Below are positions 17,206 to 25,865 of a stretch of DNA of 41,458 bases, piece by piece (within the stretch, counting starts at the first letter, position 1; each line of letters opens with the position of its first letter). The notes below the pieces were generated by a model. It did no database searches. It was not told the origin of the DNA and saw only the letters and a list, made by a program, of their open reading frames with translations. The DNA is from an uncultured Treponema sp. GTDB lineage: Bacteria; Spirochaetota; Spirochaetia; Treponematales; Treponemataceae. The stretch lies in assembly GCA_946407195.1 (NCBI GenBank), contig CAMJNC010000005.1, forward strand, positions 1-41,458, written 5' to 3'. Both the position numbers and the translations under genes were made by a program.

Positions 17206-19068
17206 CTATTCAAGCTTTGATTTTGCATTTTCCAGCCCTTTAAGAGCAGTTTTGTTTTTAGGATCTTTTGCAAGAACGGCTCGATACTGAGCAGCCGCTG
17301 CAGAATAATTCTTTTCGATCATAAGAATATTAGCGGTATTATTCATAGCAGAAACTGTTGAAAGCTTCTGGAATTCTCTTTTTGCTTCTGAATAACGGCC
17401 GGCACGAACAAGTGCTACTCCAAGTTTATTTGTATTTCCGGCAGCACGTTCACGGGCAATTACTTTGTCAATATCAGACTCAATATAACTTTGAATTGCT
17501 GCTTTAAGATTTTTTTCAAGCTGCTCCTGCTTTGGAAGAAGAACATTAGAACTGTTACTGTAAGCTACCGGTTTATATACAGCCCAGGCATCACTTGTAT
17601 CTATAAACTCATAACAATTTTCATCTTCACCATAGCATTTAGCAAGAGCCTTTGCCCCCGCCCTGTAACTTGCCGTAAAACCTTTTTCCAGCTGAGCCAT
17701 AGAAAGCGCAATATAAACGTCATTTGCTTCTTCATCAATCAAAAGACCATTTGTTGAAGCAAAATGATTTAGTGCCTGACCGGCAGGAATATTAAGTCTT
17801 ACAAGAACAAGAAAATCATTATCAACAGGAATATAACCTGTTGGAACATTTACAGTCTGAAGACATGAGCATAAGAGAATACCAAGTTCTTCATAATCAC
17901 CTGTCAGATACTGCAAAGTTTGAAGCGGAAATTGAATTGAATCAAGATCAAGACTGTAATGATATTCCTGATATGGAGAAGAAGCATCTGTTTCATGGCT
18001 TATTCCAATAAGGCGGAGACCTTCTACCATACCAGCGGCGTACTGAATATTTGCATTCATACCGGTATAAAGATTATTTCGTGTAATACCTGCAACCTGC
18101 TTTGCAAAAGTTGCAATTTCCTGACAGTCTGGAGAAATAAAGGAAGCAAGAGCTGAATTATCTCCCCAGGTAAATGCATTGCGGTTATTAACGGAAATGA
18201 TGACGGATTCAACCGCAGTCATTTTTTTGCCAAGAAACTCGTATTCAATAACAACTTCGCCACTGATTTTTCCATCTTCAGTAAACTTTAAGATTTCATC
18301 TGAAAAATCTGCACAAAGAGGGAAAGACATTTTTGAATGCCGGTTAATTCTTGAAACAGAACCGCAAAGTTTTGCACCCGAGGTATAACGGCCCGCACGG
18401 AAGCTGATATTTACATTACGAAGCTCTGCTCCATCGTTATTTGTAATGATTATTGTACCAAAAGGTTCGTTCTGATATACAGCAGTATAAACAGGATAAA
18501 CAACATTGTCCTGGACAACACGCACATTGACTGCAGACCCCCCGGTATCATTACCTACACTACCGCTAAAACGCAACGAAGCTCCTGCAAAGGGTCCAGA
18601 CAGAAAACTTTTACTCAGGCTTGAATTATAGCTTGCATAACCACCAATTGCATTAACAGAAAAAGCAGAATTTACTCTGAAGCCAATTTCACCAAAGGCA
18701 CGGTAATAAATTGCGGAAAAATTGTCATAATTTTGAGAATTGTAACTTACAAAGCCGGCAGCTCCACCAAGTCCCAGATAAAGTCGCGAAAGTGGATAAT
18801 AGTAGACTCCAAGATTCAGGCCGCCAAACATAGAGTTGAGGGTAACGTTGTCTCCAGATGGCTTTTCATATAAATAGCCGCCTTCTGCTCCAACTGTTAC
18901 AAGATTAAATAAATCTATTCCGCCTGAAAGAGCAGCTCCCGGTGCCATCTGCATATATTCCTGTATAGGAAATACGACCATTGGTTCAAGTTTGAATACA
19001 TAATCCAGCCCAAAAACCGAATGAACACCAAGAGCTATAAAAGCGGCAAATGCTATAATTTTTTTCAT
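17206..19068 (-). CDS. Paralogous exported barrel protein with degenerate transglutaminase-like domain and TPR tail
   Basis: A 620-residue paralog of the next gene. It has a signal peptide (MKKIIAFAAFIALGVHSVFG), a barrel-like N-terminus, the same sandwich (NEPFGTIIITNNDGAELRNV) and the same domain layout (NIQYAAGMVEGLRLIGI, SIQFPLQTLQYLTG). The catalytic Cys motif has become GDYEELG and the His motif DNDFLVLV, so it should be inactive. A C-terminal extension of ~110 residues holds TPR-like helices (ALVRAGRYSEAKREFQKL, YSAAAAQYRAVLAKDPKNKTAL) missing from the partner. It probably acts as a structural or regulatory subunit. A good promoter precedes it, and both genes appear cotranscribed (8-bp gap by the track start). 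Confidence 0.75.
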   Translation of the reverse strand: MKKIIAFAAFIALGVHSVFGLDYVFKLEPMVVFPIQEYMQMAPGAALSGGIDLFNLVTVGAEGGYLYEKPSGDNVTLNSMFGGLNLGVYYYPLSRLYLGLGGAAGFVSYNSQNYDNFSAIYYRAFGEIGFRVNSAFSVNAIGGYASYNSSLSKSFLSGPFAGASLRFSGSVGNDTGGSAVNVRVVQDNVVYPVYTAVYQNEPFGTIIITNNDGAELRNVNISFRAGRYTSGAKLCGSVSRINRHSKMSFPLCADFSDEILKFTEDGKISGEVVIEYEFLGKKMTAVESVIISVNNRNAFTWGDNSALASFISPDCQEIATFAKQVAGITRNNLYTGMNANIQYAAGMVEGLRLIGISHETDASSPYQEYHYSLDLDSIQFPLQTLQYLTGDYEELGILLCSCLQTVNVPTGYIPVDNDFLVLVRLNIPAGQALNHFASTNGLLIDEEANDVYIALSMAQLEKGFTASYRAGAKALAKCYGEDENCYEFIDTSDAWAVYKPVAYSNSSNVLLPKQEQLEKNLKAAIQSYIESDIDKVIARERAAGNTNKLGVALVRAGRYSEAKREFQKLSTVSAMNNTANILMIEKNYSAAAAQYRAVLAKDPKNKTALKGLENAKSKLE

Positions 19069-19098
19069 TAGAACTCTTTCCCTATAACTAATAAAAAA

Positions 19099-19127
19099 AT
19101 TATAACACGGATATATGGATTTGTCAT
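19099..19127 (-). promoter_or_regulatory. Promoter of the paralog pair (ATGACA-17-TATAAT, extended -10)
   Basis: Minus-strand ATGACA (19122-19127), 17 bp, TATAAT (19099-19104), with TG before the -10. The core TCCGTGTTATAATT is identical to that of the GGDEF promoter. An 8-bp inverted repeat AGCTGATT/AATCAGCT lies just upstream (19133-19153) after the hydratase gene, without a T-tract. Confidence 0.7.
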
Positions 19128-19164
19128 TAATTAGCTGATTTATACAATCAGCTGATTATAATAA

Positions 19165-21393
19165 CTATCCTCTGTAAAAATTGATAAGACATCCGGCTAA
19201 GATAATTTTTCTTTCGTCATCTGTGAGGTCACCGGTAGAAAGCTCAAACTCGTTTACTGTGCCGTCTGCCTTAACTGCATATGCTTTTACACTTGGAAGC
19301 TTTTCACTTACCATCTTCTTTACATCCGGGATAAATACATAGTCGCCGTTTGCAAATGGAAGATTCTTGTCTCCATCCTTATAGAGGAATGGGAGCATAC
19401 CCCAGTTGATGAGGTTCGAGCGGTAACGCTTTGTAGCATATTCGTTTGCAATATTTGCCCAGCCACCAAGAACCTTCTGACAGCTTGCAGCCTGTTCACG
19501 AGCCGATCCATCACCAGGCTTTACAGCGAAGATTGATGAACCAAGACCTGCTGCTTCTGCGCGAGCACCAAAGCCTGCAGAGAACTTGTCGAGTGCGGCA
19601 GCCGCAGTCTTAACTTCAGCCTTAATCTCACCTGCTCCATCACGAACTGCCTTAGCGCGGCCAACGTATGCAGGGTCGCGGCGGCTCAATGTGAACTCAG
19701 CCAATCCGAGTGGATTTGAACGGAACGATGAAGTTTCTCCAGATGGAATAAGTTCATCAGTTGTTGTTACAGGATCGTGAATCTCAGAAACAATCTTGAT
19801 GAGAAGGTCATCAGAAAGTGGCTTCATGCTTGGCCAGTCTTTAATGTTTGGACCAAACTGAATCTCAACTTCAGGATGAGCAACACCTTTAGAATCATAT
19901 ACGCGTTTTTCGTAAATTGCTTTGTCAAAGAAATATTTCTTTCCGCTGAACTCTGTGTCGAATTCTGTAGCAGCTGTAAGGAAGCCCTTGTTTGCTGCAG
20001 TAGCGGCAATAGAACGAGCATCCATAAGAGCAACAGAAGAAAGCTGACCGTTTTGAATCTTAGAACCTTCGCGGTTAGGGAAGTTACGAGTTGAATGGCG
20101 GATAGAGAATGCACCGTTAGCAGGAGTATCACCTGCACCAAAACATGGACCACAGAAGGCAGTCTTAACAACAGCACCTGCATCAATCAAAGCACCAAAG
20201 GCACCGTTCTTCATAAGCTCCATATAAACTGGCATAGAAGCTGGATATACGCTCAATACGAACTTGCCGTTTCCGCTGTCCTTACCCTTAAGAATATCAG
20301 CTGCAGCACAGATGTTTTCAAAACCACCACCAGCACAACCAGCGATGATACCCTGATCAACATAAAGCTTGCCGTCAATAATCTTGTTATGAAGATTGAA
20401 ATCAACCTTATCACCAAAGCTTACCTTTGCGCGCTTTTCTGCATCAGTCAAAACATCATCAAGATTCTTATTAACTTCTTCGATTGTATAAGCACATGAA
20501 GGGTGGAATGGCATAGCAATCATAGGGCGGATTTCGCTCAAATTAATTTCGATTGCTCCATCGTAGTAAGCACCATTCTGTGGCTTGAGCTCCTTGTAAG
20601 CTCCAACACGGCCATGGATTGCATACCACTCTTCAACCTTGCCATCAGTTTCCCAAATAGAAGAAAGACAGGTTGTTTCAGTAGTCATTACATCAACGCC
20701 GATACGGAAATCAGCAGAAAGATTTGCAACACCTGGTCCAATAAATTCCATTACCTTGTTCTTAACAAAGCCGCTTGCAAATACTTCTTTAATGATTGCA
20801 AGAGCAACGTCCTGAGGACCAACTCCAGGAACAGGAGCGCCAGTAAGGTAAATTGCAACAACGCCAGGATAGTTTACATCATAAGTTTTTCCGAGGAGCT
20901 GTTTTGCGAGCTCTCCACCACCCTCACCAATTGCCATAGTACCGAGGGCACCGTAACGTGTGTGGCTGTCTGAACCAAGAATCATTGCACCACATTCAGC
21001 AAGCATTTCGCGTGCATACTGGTGAATAACAGCCTGGTGTGGAGGAACATAAACTCCACCGTATTTCTGAGCACAGGTCAAACCGAACATGTGGTCATCG
21101 TCATTAATAGTTCCACCAACAGCACAAAGTGAGTTGTGGCAGTTTGTCAAAACATAAGGGATAGGGAACTTTTCAAGTCCAGATGCACGTGCAGTCTGAA
21201 TAATTCCAACGTAAGTAATATCGTGTGATGTGATTTTGTCAAACTTGATTTTAAGCTTGCTTTCATCGCCGCTTGTATTGTGTTTCTGTAAAATTGAATA
21301 AGCGATAGTTTTTTTTGCACCGTCGGCATTTGCAGCAGCCGCAGCGCTAATCTTTCCGTTTTCGTAAATTGCACCAGTTTGCCAGAGTTTCAT
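19165..21393 (-). CDS. Aconitase-like hydratase of the YbhJ type
   Basis: A 742-residue [4Fe-4S] hydro-lyase of the aconitase superfamily. The N-terminal half has [24 protein letters not shown] and [20 protein letters not shown], close to what I recall of E. coli YbhJ rather than AcnA or AcnB. Cluster ligands are visible as IIAGCAGGG (around residue 350) and [10 protein letters not shown] (around 410). A C-terminal swivel-like domain follows. With isocitrate dehydrogenase nearby and no other aconitase in view, it is the likely citrate/isocitrate enzyme, supplying 2-oxoglutarate for glutamate. YbhJ's own substrate is not settled, so other hydroxy-acid substrates are possible. AAGGAAAT precedes the ATG. 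Confidence 0.88.
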   Translation of the reverse strand: MKLWQTGAIYENGKISAAAAANADGAKKTIAYSILQKHNTSGDESKLKIKFDKITSHDITYVGIIQTARASGLEKFPIPYVLTNCHNSLCAVGGTINDDDHMFGLTCAQKYGGVYVPPHQAVIHQYAREMLAECGAMILGSDSHTRYGALGTMAIGEGGGELAKQLLGKTYDVNYPGVVAIYLTGAPVPGVGPQDVALAIIKEVFASGFVKNKVMEFIGPGVANLSADFRIGVDVMTTETTCLSSIWETDGKVEEWYAIHGRVGAYKELKPQNGAYYDGAIEINLSEIRPMIAMPFHPSCAYTIEEVNKNLDDVLTDAEKRAKVSFGDKVDFNLHNKIIDGKLYVDQGIIAGCAGGGFENICAAADILKGKDSGNGKFVLSVYPASMPVYMELMKNGAFGALIDAGAVVKTAFCGPCFGAGDTPANGAFSIRHSTRNFPNREGSKIQNGQLSSVALMDARSIAATAANKGFLTAATEFDTEFSGKKYFFDKAIYEKRVYDSKGVAHPEVEIQFGPNIKDWPSMKPLSDDLLIKIVSEIHDPVTTTDELIPSGETSSFRSNPLGLAEFTLSRRDPAYVGRAKAVRDGAGEIKAEVKTAAAALDKFSAGFGARAEAAGLGSSIFAVKPGDGSAREQAASCQKVLGGWANIANEYATKRYRSNLINWGMLPFLYKDGDKNLPFANGDYVFIPDVKKMVSEKLPSVKAYAVKADGTVNEFELSTGDLTDDERKIILAGCLINFYRG

Positions 21394-21423
21394 TATGATT
21401 TCCTTGTTATTTAGAATAGAAAC

Positions 21424-21452
21424 ATAATATCATTTTTCCCGGTATCAAGCAA
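21424..21452 (-). promoter_or_regulatory. Promoter of the hydratase gene (TTGCTT-17-TATTAT, extended -10)
   Basis: Minus-strand TTGCTT (21447-21452), 17 bp, TATTAT (21424-21429) with TGA before the -10, giving a ~25-nt leader that contains AAGGAAAT. It sits immediately after the stop of the DUF72 gene. Confidence 0.6.
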
Positions 21453-22256
21453 TTAGTTCATAAGTTTGCGGAGCTTTCCCGCATTCCTTGCCCCGCTCCC
21501 GTTCGGGTGATTATTAAAAAAGACAACAGGCCTTCTTCCAGTCATAACTGCACTCTTAATTACCGGAACAAATTCCGAAAGTTCGCTGTCACTGTAGTCG
21601 TAGTTATAACGTGAGCTTCCGTTTGGGGCATCAGTCTTGGCATACCATGCCTCTGCATTTCTTCCATGCAGTCGGATATAAGCAAGTGGGCCTATAAACG
21701 GAGCATTTATAGTTTTTCCATCCGGTAAGGCTTTTAATTGCGGCATATCACAAAAGCAAAGACTCGCATCCCTCTTCTGCAAGCCCTCCAGAACAGACTC
21801 TTTTATCCATTCTACATGGCGAAACTCTATTACTACAGGAAGCCCCTTAAAACAGCTGATTAATTTTGCCAGATATATTCTGTTTTCATCTGTGTAATGA
21901 AAGCTCTGCGGAAACTGAAAGAGCACGGCACAAAGACTGTCTTTTTCTGCAAGAGGTGAAACGGCATTTATAAACTCGTCTGCCGCAGATTGCCAGCTGC
22001 AGTCTATTTCGTGGGTGAGAAGCCTGTTGGCCTTTATACTGAACTGGAGCTTTCCATCGCTTCGTTCATAAAACGACATAAGACGTTCTTCCGTCGGCAT
22101 ATTGTAAAAGGTATTGTTTAATTCAAGCGCATTAAACTGATTTGCATAGTATGCGAGAAAATCCTTTCGTTTTAAATCCTCGGGGTAAAACACCCCCTTC
22201 CATTCCGGATAGTCGTAACCGCTGGTTCCAATGAGGATATCATTCGTAGTCATCAT
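21453..22256 (-). CDS. DUF72 (YecE-family) TIM-barrel protein
   Basis: A 267-residue cytoplasmic protein of the COG1801/DUF72 family: ILIGTSGYDYPEWKGVFYP, ALELNNTFYNMP, CAVLFQFPQSFHY, PVVIEFRHVEW, YIRLHGRNAEAWY and VVFFNNHPNGSGARNA are the conserved blocks in the expected order. Length is normal. Members are TIM barrels of unknown enzymatic role, some linked to nucleic-acid or nucleotide repair. It overlaps the preceding small gene by 17 bp, so translation is coupled; no independent Shine-Dalgarno is obvious. Confidence 0.92.
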   Translation of the reverse strand: MMTTNDILIGTSGYDYPEWKGVFYPEDLKRKDFLAYYANQFNALELNNTFYNMPTEERLMSFYERSDGKLQFSIKANRLLTHEIDCSWQSAADEFINAVSPLAEKDSLCAVLFQFPQSFHYTDENRIYLAKLISCFKGLPVVIEFRHVEWIKESVLEGLQKRDASLCFCDMPQLKALPDGKTINAPFIGPLAYIRLHGRNAEAWYAKTDAPNGSSRYNYDYSDSELSEFVPVIKSAVMTGRRPVVFFNNHPNGSGARNAGKLRKLMN

Positions 22257-22677
22257 AATTTTTATTGATATTCAGCTTTTTCGTATCGGTTCTTTTTGAA
22301 TGTGGTTTTGGTCCATTTTTACCGCCACCGTTTTTACCTTCCAGAGCCTTTTTTACATCACCGTTTGTAAGCACACTCATAGATTTTTCACTGGCAAGGC
22401 GTCGCTTTCTGGCATCACCTTCCAGTCCGGCAGCAGCATCAGCCTGTTTAATAAGAATATCGTTTGCAGAATTGAGATGAAGCGCAAAATGTAATCCGTT
22501 ATTTTCTTCTATATAATTTATTGCAGCTTCAATATCTGTAAATACAAGACCAGCCTTCTGCTTGCCCTGCAGTTTTATATTTTCCCTGATTTTCTTTGCG
22601 GCAACAGCCTCTGTAATCAATGACTTTTCCGAAAGCTGTACAAGCGCATTTGCAATTTCCTGTTGTATCTGATTCAT
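22240..22677 (-). CDS. Small protein with basic disordered tail, unknown
   Basis: This 145-residue protein is not one I recognise. Residues 1-105 are helical (IQQEIANALVQLSEKSLITEAVAAKKIREN), with no membrane segment; the last ~35 residues (EGKNGGGKNGPKPHSKRTDTKK) are basic, Gly/Lys-rich and probably disordered, as in nucleic-acid-binding tails. It overlaps the DUF72 gene and shares its transcript. The ATG lies 7 nt after a TATAAT with no Shine-Dalgarno, so it is another leaderless candidate. Confidence 0.7.
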   Translation of the reverse strand: MNQIQQEIANALVQLSEKSLITEAVAAKKIRENIKLQGKQKAGLVFTDIEAAINYIEENNGLHFALHLNSANDILIKQADAAAGLEGDARKRRLASEKSMSVLTNGDVKKALEGKNGGGKNGPKPHSKRTDTKKLNINKNYDDYE

Positions 22678-22684
22678 ATCTTGG

Positions 22685-22714
22685 ATTATAGCACGAAATG
22701 CATTATCATGTTAA
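22685..22714 (-). promoter_or_regulatory. Promoter of the small basic-tail gene (TTAACA-18-TATAAT, extended -10)
   Basis: Minus-strand TTAACA (22709-22714), 18 bp, TATAAT (22685-22690) with TGC before the -10. The ATG is 7 nt downstream. The element lies in the 64-bp gap shared with the divergent feoAB gene. Confidence 0.6.
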
Positions 22715-22741
22715 AACAATATTTTTATACGAGCACAATTC

Positions 22742-25126
22742 ATGACATTAAAAGATTTGCAGATTGGACAATCAGGAAGTGTTTCTAAAGTTGGCGGAAA
22801 CGGAGAGCTTCGCCAGCATTTTCTTGATATGGGTATAATTCCCGGCACAGTTATTACAAAAATCAAAACAGCACCAATGGGAGATCCTGTTGAATTTGAT
22901 ATAAGCGGCTATGAGCTTACAATGCGACTGGATGATGCGGCTAAGATTGAGGTGGAGACAGAAAATACGGTGCTTGAGTGCCCGTCAGGGCATATCGAAA
23001 GCACCACGAACTCGAAAAATCTGATTTCGATACGCCGTTCCGGCTACTCAATCAGCGGTGGCAAAGCAACCGAACACCCTGGTCTTGGTGAAGGCGGTCG
23101 TTTCCACGCTAAGGACGATGGAAATCCGCTTCCGTCAGGCACTACTCTTACCTACGCACTGGTAGGAAACCAGAACTGCGGAAAGACTACCCTTTTTAAT
23201 CAGCTTACGGGTTCAAATCAGCATGTTGGAAATTTCCCAGGCGTAACTGTAGACCGCAAGGACGGAGAAATCCGCGGCCAGTCAAACACACTTGTAACTG
23301 ATTTACCGGGCATTTATTCCATGTCGCCCTACACCAGCGAAGAAATCATTTCGCGTAATTTTGTACTTAACGAAAAACCGCGCGGAATTATTAATATAGT
23401 AGATGCAACAAACATTGAGCGAAACCTTTACCTTACAATGCAGCTTCTGGAAATGGATGTCCCAATGGTTATTGCCCTGAACATGATGGATGAGGTAACA
23501 GGAAACGGAGGCTCTATTGATGTAAACAAAATGGAAGAGCTGCTTGGAGTTCCTGTTATTCCGATTTCTGCTGCAAAAAATCAGGGTGTTGATGAGCTTA
23601 TAAAGCATGCCGTTCATGTTGCACACTTTCAGGAAAAGCCGCTCCGTCAGGATTTTTGTGACGAAAATACGGGAGGCGGTGCTGTTCACCGTGCCCTTCA
23701 TGCGGTAATTCATTTGATTCAGGATCATGCAGAAAAAGCAGGCATTCCGGTTCGATTTGCCGCAAGCAAACTGCTGGAAGGCGATAAACGAATTGTACAT
23801 CAGCTTGAGCTTGATTTAAACGAAAAAGAAACGCTTGAACACATTGCACTTCAAATGGAAAACGAGCGCGGCCTTGACCGAAGCGCAGCGCTTGCAGAAA
23901 TGCGTTATGCTTATATTAGAAATGTCTGCCGCCAGACTGTACACAAACCGCACGAAAGCCGCGAGCGTGTACGTTCCCAGAAAATTGATGCACTGCTTAC
24001 CGGTAAGTACACCGCCATTCCATTTTTTATTCTGATTATGGCAGGTGTTTTCTTTTTGACCTTTAATGTAATAGGAGCCTTTTTTCAGGGACTTCTTGAA
24101 AAAGGAATTGATGCGCTTACCGCTCTTGTTGATTCAGGTCTTAGCGCAATTGGTGTAAACGAGGTTTTACACGCTCTGATTATCGATGGTATTTTTGCAG
24201 GTGTTGGCAGCGTACTTTCGTTCCTGCCGGTAATTGTTACCCTGTTTTTATTTTTGTCGCTGCTTGAAGATTCAGGCTACATTGCACGAGTTGCCTTTGT
24301 AATGGATACACTTCTCCGAAAAATCGGTTTGTCCGGCCGAAGTATTGTTCCACTTTTGATTGGTTTTGGCTGTACTGTTCCTGCAGTTATGTCTACCCGT
24401 ATTCTTCCATCTGAACGCGACCGTAAAATGACAATCCTTCTAACCCCTTTTATGAGCTGTACCGCCAAGCTCCCGATTTACGCCTTCTTTACGGCTGCGT
24501 TCTTCCCCGGCCGCGGCGGCTTTATTATGACCGGGCTTTACGTGCTTGGTATTTTAGTAGGAATTCTCGCAGCCCTGCTTTACAGAAAAACTTTGTTTAA
24601 GGGAGAGCCGGTTCCGTTTGTTATGGAGCTTCCAAATTACAGACTCCCGAGCGTAAGAAATACAGCACAGCTCCTCTGGGAAAAAGCAAAGGATTTCTTA
24701 GAGCGTGCCTTTACAGTAATTTTCATAGCAACAATTGTAATATGGTTCCTACAGAGCTTTAGTCCGCAATTACAATTTATTGAAGATTCTTCTCAAAGTA
24801 TTCTTGCAAAGCTTGCGGGCTTACTCGAGCCTCTGTTCCGCCCGCTTGGTCTTGGCGACTGGAGAATCTGTACATCACTTATTTCCGGCGTTATGGCAAA
24901 GGAAAGCGTAGTTTCAACTATGGAAATTCTTTTTGCAGGTGGAATTACAAGTGCACTTACTGCAAAATCAGCTGCAAGCCTTCTGGTTTTCAGCCTGATT
25001 TATTCCCCTTGTATTGCCGCCATCGCCTCGGTAAAAAGAGAACTCGGAACAAAATGGGCAGTTGGAATGGTAATCTGGCAGTGCGTAGTAGCATGGCTTT
25101 GTGCATTTATTGTTCACTTAATTTAA
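22742..25126 (+). CDS. feoB: Ferrous iron transporter, FeoA-FeoB fusion
   Basis: Takes up Fe2+ across the inner membrane. Residues ~1-75 are a FeoA SH3-like domain (LKDLQIGQSGSVSKVGG, LDMGIIPGTVITK). A ~60-residue linker, Gly/Ser-rich with CPSGHIEST, joins it to the FeoB GTPase: G1 GNQNCGKTT at ~141, then GNFPGVTVD, G3 DLPGIYS and G4 NMMD. The helical GDI-like region and the membrane domain follow, with the conserved LIGFGCTVPAVMSTR and SCTAKLPIYAFF segments. The fused arrangement replaces separate feoA and feoB genes. No clear Shine-Dalgarno precedes the ATG. Regulation by iron is expected, but I see only a weak GATAATG motif upstream. Confidence 0.96.
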   Translation: MTLKDLQIGQSGSVSKVGGNGELRQHFLDMGIIPGTVITKIKTAPMGDPVEFDISGYELTMRLDDAAKIEVETENTVLECPSGHIESTTNSKNLISIRRSGYSISGGKATEHPGLGEGGRFHAKDDGNPLPSGTTLTYALVGNQNCGKTTLFNQLTGSNQHVGNFPGVTVDRKDGEIRGQSNTLVTDLPGIYSMSPYTSEEIISRNFVLNEKPRGIINIVDATNIERNLYLTMQLLEMDVPMVIALNMMDEVTGNGGSIDVNKMEELLGVPVIPISAAKNQGVDELIKHAVHVAHFQEKPLRQDFCDENTGGGAVHRALHAVIHLIQDHAEKAGIPVRFAASKLLEGDKRIVHQLELDLNEKETLEHIALQMENERGLDRSAALAEMRYAYIRNVCRQTVHKPHESRERVRSQKIDALLTGKYTAIPFFILIMAGVFFLTFNVIGAFFQGLLEKGIDALTALVDSGLSAIGVNEVLHALIIDGIFAGVGSVLSFLPVIVTLFLFLSLLEDSGYIARVAFVMDTLLRKIGLSGRSIVPLLIGFGCTVPAVMSTRILPSERDRKMTILLTPFMSCTAKLPIYAFFTAAFFPGRGGFIMTGLYVLGILVGILAALLYRKTLFKGEPVPFVMELPNYRLPSVRNTAQLLWEKAKDFLERAFTVIFIATIVIWFLQSFSPQLQFIEDSSQSILAKLAGLLEPLFRPLGLGDWRICTSLISGVMAKESVVSTMEILFAGGITSALTAKSAASLLVFSLIYSPCIAAIASVKRELGTKWAVGMVIWQCVVAWLCAFIVHLI

Positions 25127-25129
25127 GGC

Positions 25130-25158
25130 TTGATTTCCCATCAGTTATGGACCATAAT
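25130..25158 (+). promoter_or_regulatory. Rubrerythrin promoter with a perfect TTATGG-A-CCATAA dyad
   Basis: TTGATT (25130-25135), 17 bp, CATAAT (25153-25158). The 13-bp perfect inverted repeat TTATGGACCATAA (25145-25157) lies across the spacer and -10. Its 6-1-6 layout and TTAT ends recall Fur/PerR boxes, and rubrerythrins are PerR targets in clostridia, so repression by a PerR-like regulator is plausible. The regulator is not in this window. Confidence 0.5.
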
Positions 25159-25188
25159 GTATGAAATATATTTTTTAGGAGCACTCAA

Positions 25189-25749
25189 ATGAGCAAATAC
25201 GCAGGAACACAGACAGAAAAAAACTTGCAGGCAGCTTTTGCCGGTGAATCACAGGCAAGAAACAAATACACATATTTTTCGGCAGTAGCAGAAAAAGAAG
25301 GACTTGGCAAAATTGCTGAAATCTTCAAGAAAACCGCCAGCAACGAGGAACAGCACGCTAAAATGTGGCTCACCGAACTCGGCGGAATCAACTCTACAAA
25401 AGAAAACCTCGCAGCAGCCGCAGACGGCGAAAACTACGAGTGGACAGATATGTATGTTGGCTTTGCAAAAACTGCAGAAGAAGAAGGCTTTGCAGAGCTC
25501 GCAGCAAAATTCCGCGCAGTAGCAGCAATCGAAAAACGCCACGAAGACCGCTACCGCTCACTTTTGAAGGACGAAGATTCAAAGGCAGAGCTCAAAAAGA
25601 GCAGCGTAAAGGTTTGGGAATGCCTTAAGTGCGGACACATCGTAACAGGAGAAAAGGCACCTGAATACTGCCCTACCTGTGGTGAATACAACCAGTATTT
25701 TGAGGTTCGCGAAGACAACTACGACCTTATTTTGACATGGGGACGCTAA
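25189..25749 (+). CDS. rbr: Rubrerythrin
   Basis: Reduces hydrogen peroxide to water in the cytoplasm of anaerobes. The 186 residues contain a ferritin-like diiron four-helix bundle (residues ~1-140, with [22 protein letters not shown] and [10 protein letters not shown] supplying Glu/His ligands) and a C-terminal rubredoxin domain with CLKCGHI and CPTCG. Length is typical. AGGAG lies 6 nt before the ATG. It is probably monocistronic, with its own promoter and a strong terminator at 25782. Confidence 0.97.
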   Translation: MSKYAGTQTEKNLQAAFAGESQARNKYTYFSAVAEKEGLGKIAEIFKKTASNEEQHAKMWLTELGGINSTKENLAAAADGENYEWTDMYVGFAKTAEEEGFAELAAKFRAVAAIEKRHEDRYRSLLKDEDSKAELKKSSVKVWECLKCGHIVTGEKAPEYCPTCGEYNQYFEVREDNYDLILTWGR

Positions 25750-25750
25750 A

Positions 25751-25777
25751 ATTCCCGGGACAAGCCCGAGAATGACA
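25751..25777. repeat. REP-like palindrome after rubrerythrin
   Basis: ATTCCCGGG and CCCGAGAAT flank a 5-nt spacer (8 of 9 positions pair) and are followed by GACA. It is noncoding, between the rubrerythrin stop and the terminator. The form resembles dispersed small palindromes found in many bacterial genomes, but only one copy is visible here. Confidence 0.45.
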
Positions 25778-25781
25778 CATA

Positions 25782-25812
25782 AAGCCTGGTCACAAATGAC
25801 CGGGCTTTTTTA
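25782..25812 (+). terminator. Rho-independent terminator of the rubrerythrin gene
   Basis: AAGCC-T-GGTCA pairs with TGACC-G-GGCTT around a CAAA loop, ending in six T residues. Confidence 0.9.
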
Positions 25813-25827
25813 TAACCGGATTTTTAA

Positions 25828-25856
25828 TTGCAACATACAAATTATTTCTATATAAT
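25828..25856 (+). promoter_or_regulatory. Promoter of isocitrate dehydrogenase (TTGCAA-17-TATAAT)
   Basis: TTGCAA (25828-25833), 17 bp, TATAAT (25851-25856). The ATG follows 9 nt later without a Shine-Dalgarno, so the transcript is expected to begin within a few nucleotides of the start codon. Confidence 0.75.
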
Positions 25857-25865
25857 ACTCTTATT

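Noticed and set aside
19133-19153. AGCTGATT inverted repeat as terminator of the hydratase gene
   Set aside because: The 8-bp stem is AT-rich and lacks a T-tract on either strand; it may be an operator for the downstream promoter, but nothing supports that further.
22696-22715. Possible Fur box ahead of feoAB
   Set aside because: Only one GATAATG-like unit is present; a Fur box needs at least three hexamer units, and it is equally part of the divergent promoter spacer.
23303-23849. Two minus-strand ORFs of 165 and 83 residues within feoB
   Set aside because: They are antisense to conserved GTPase and helical-domain sequence and have no recognisable protein features.
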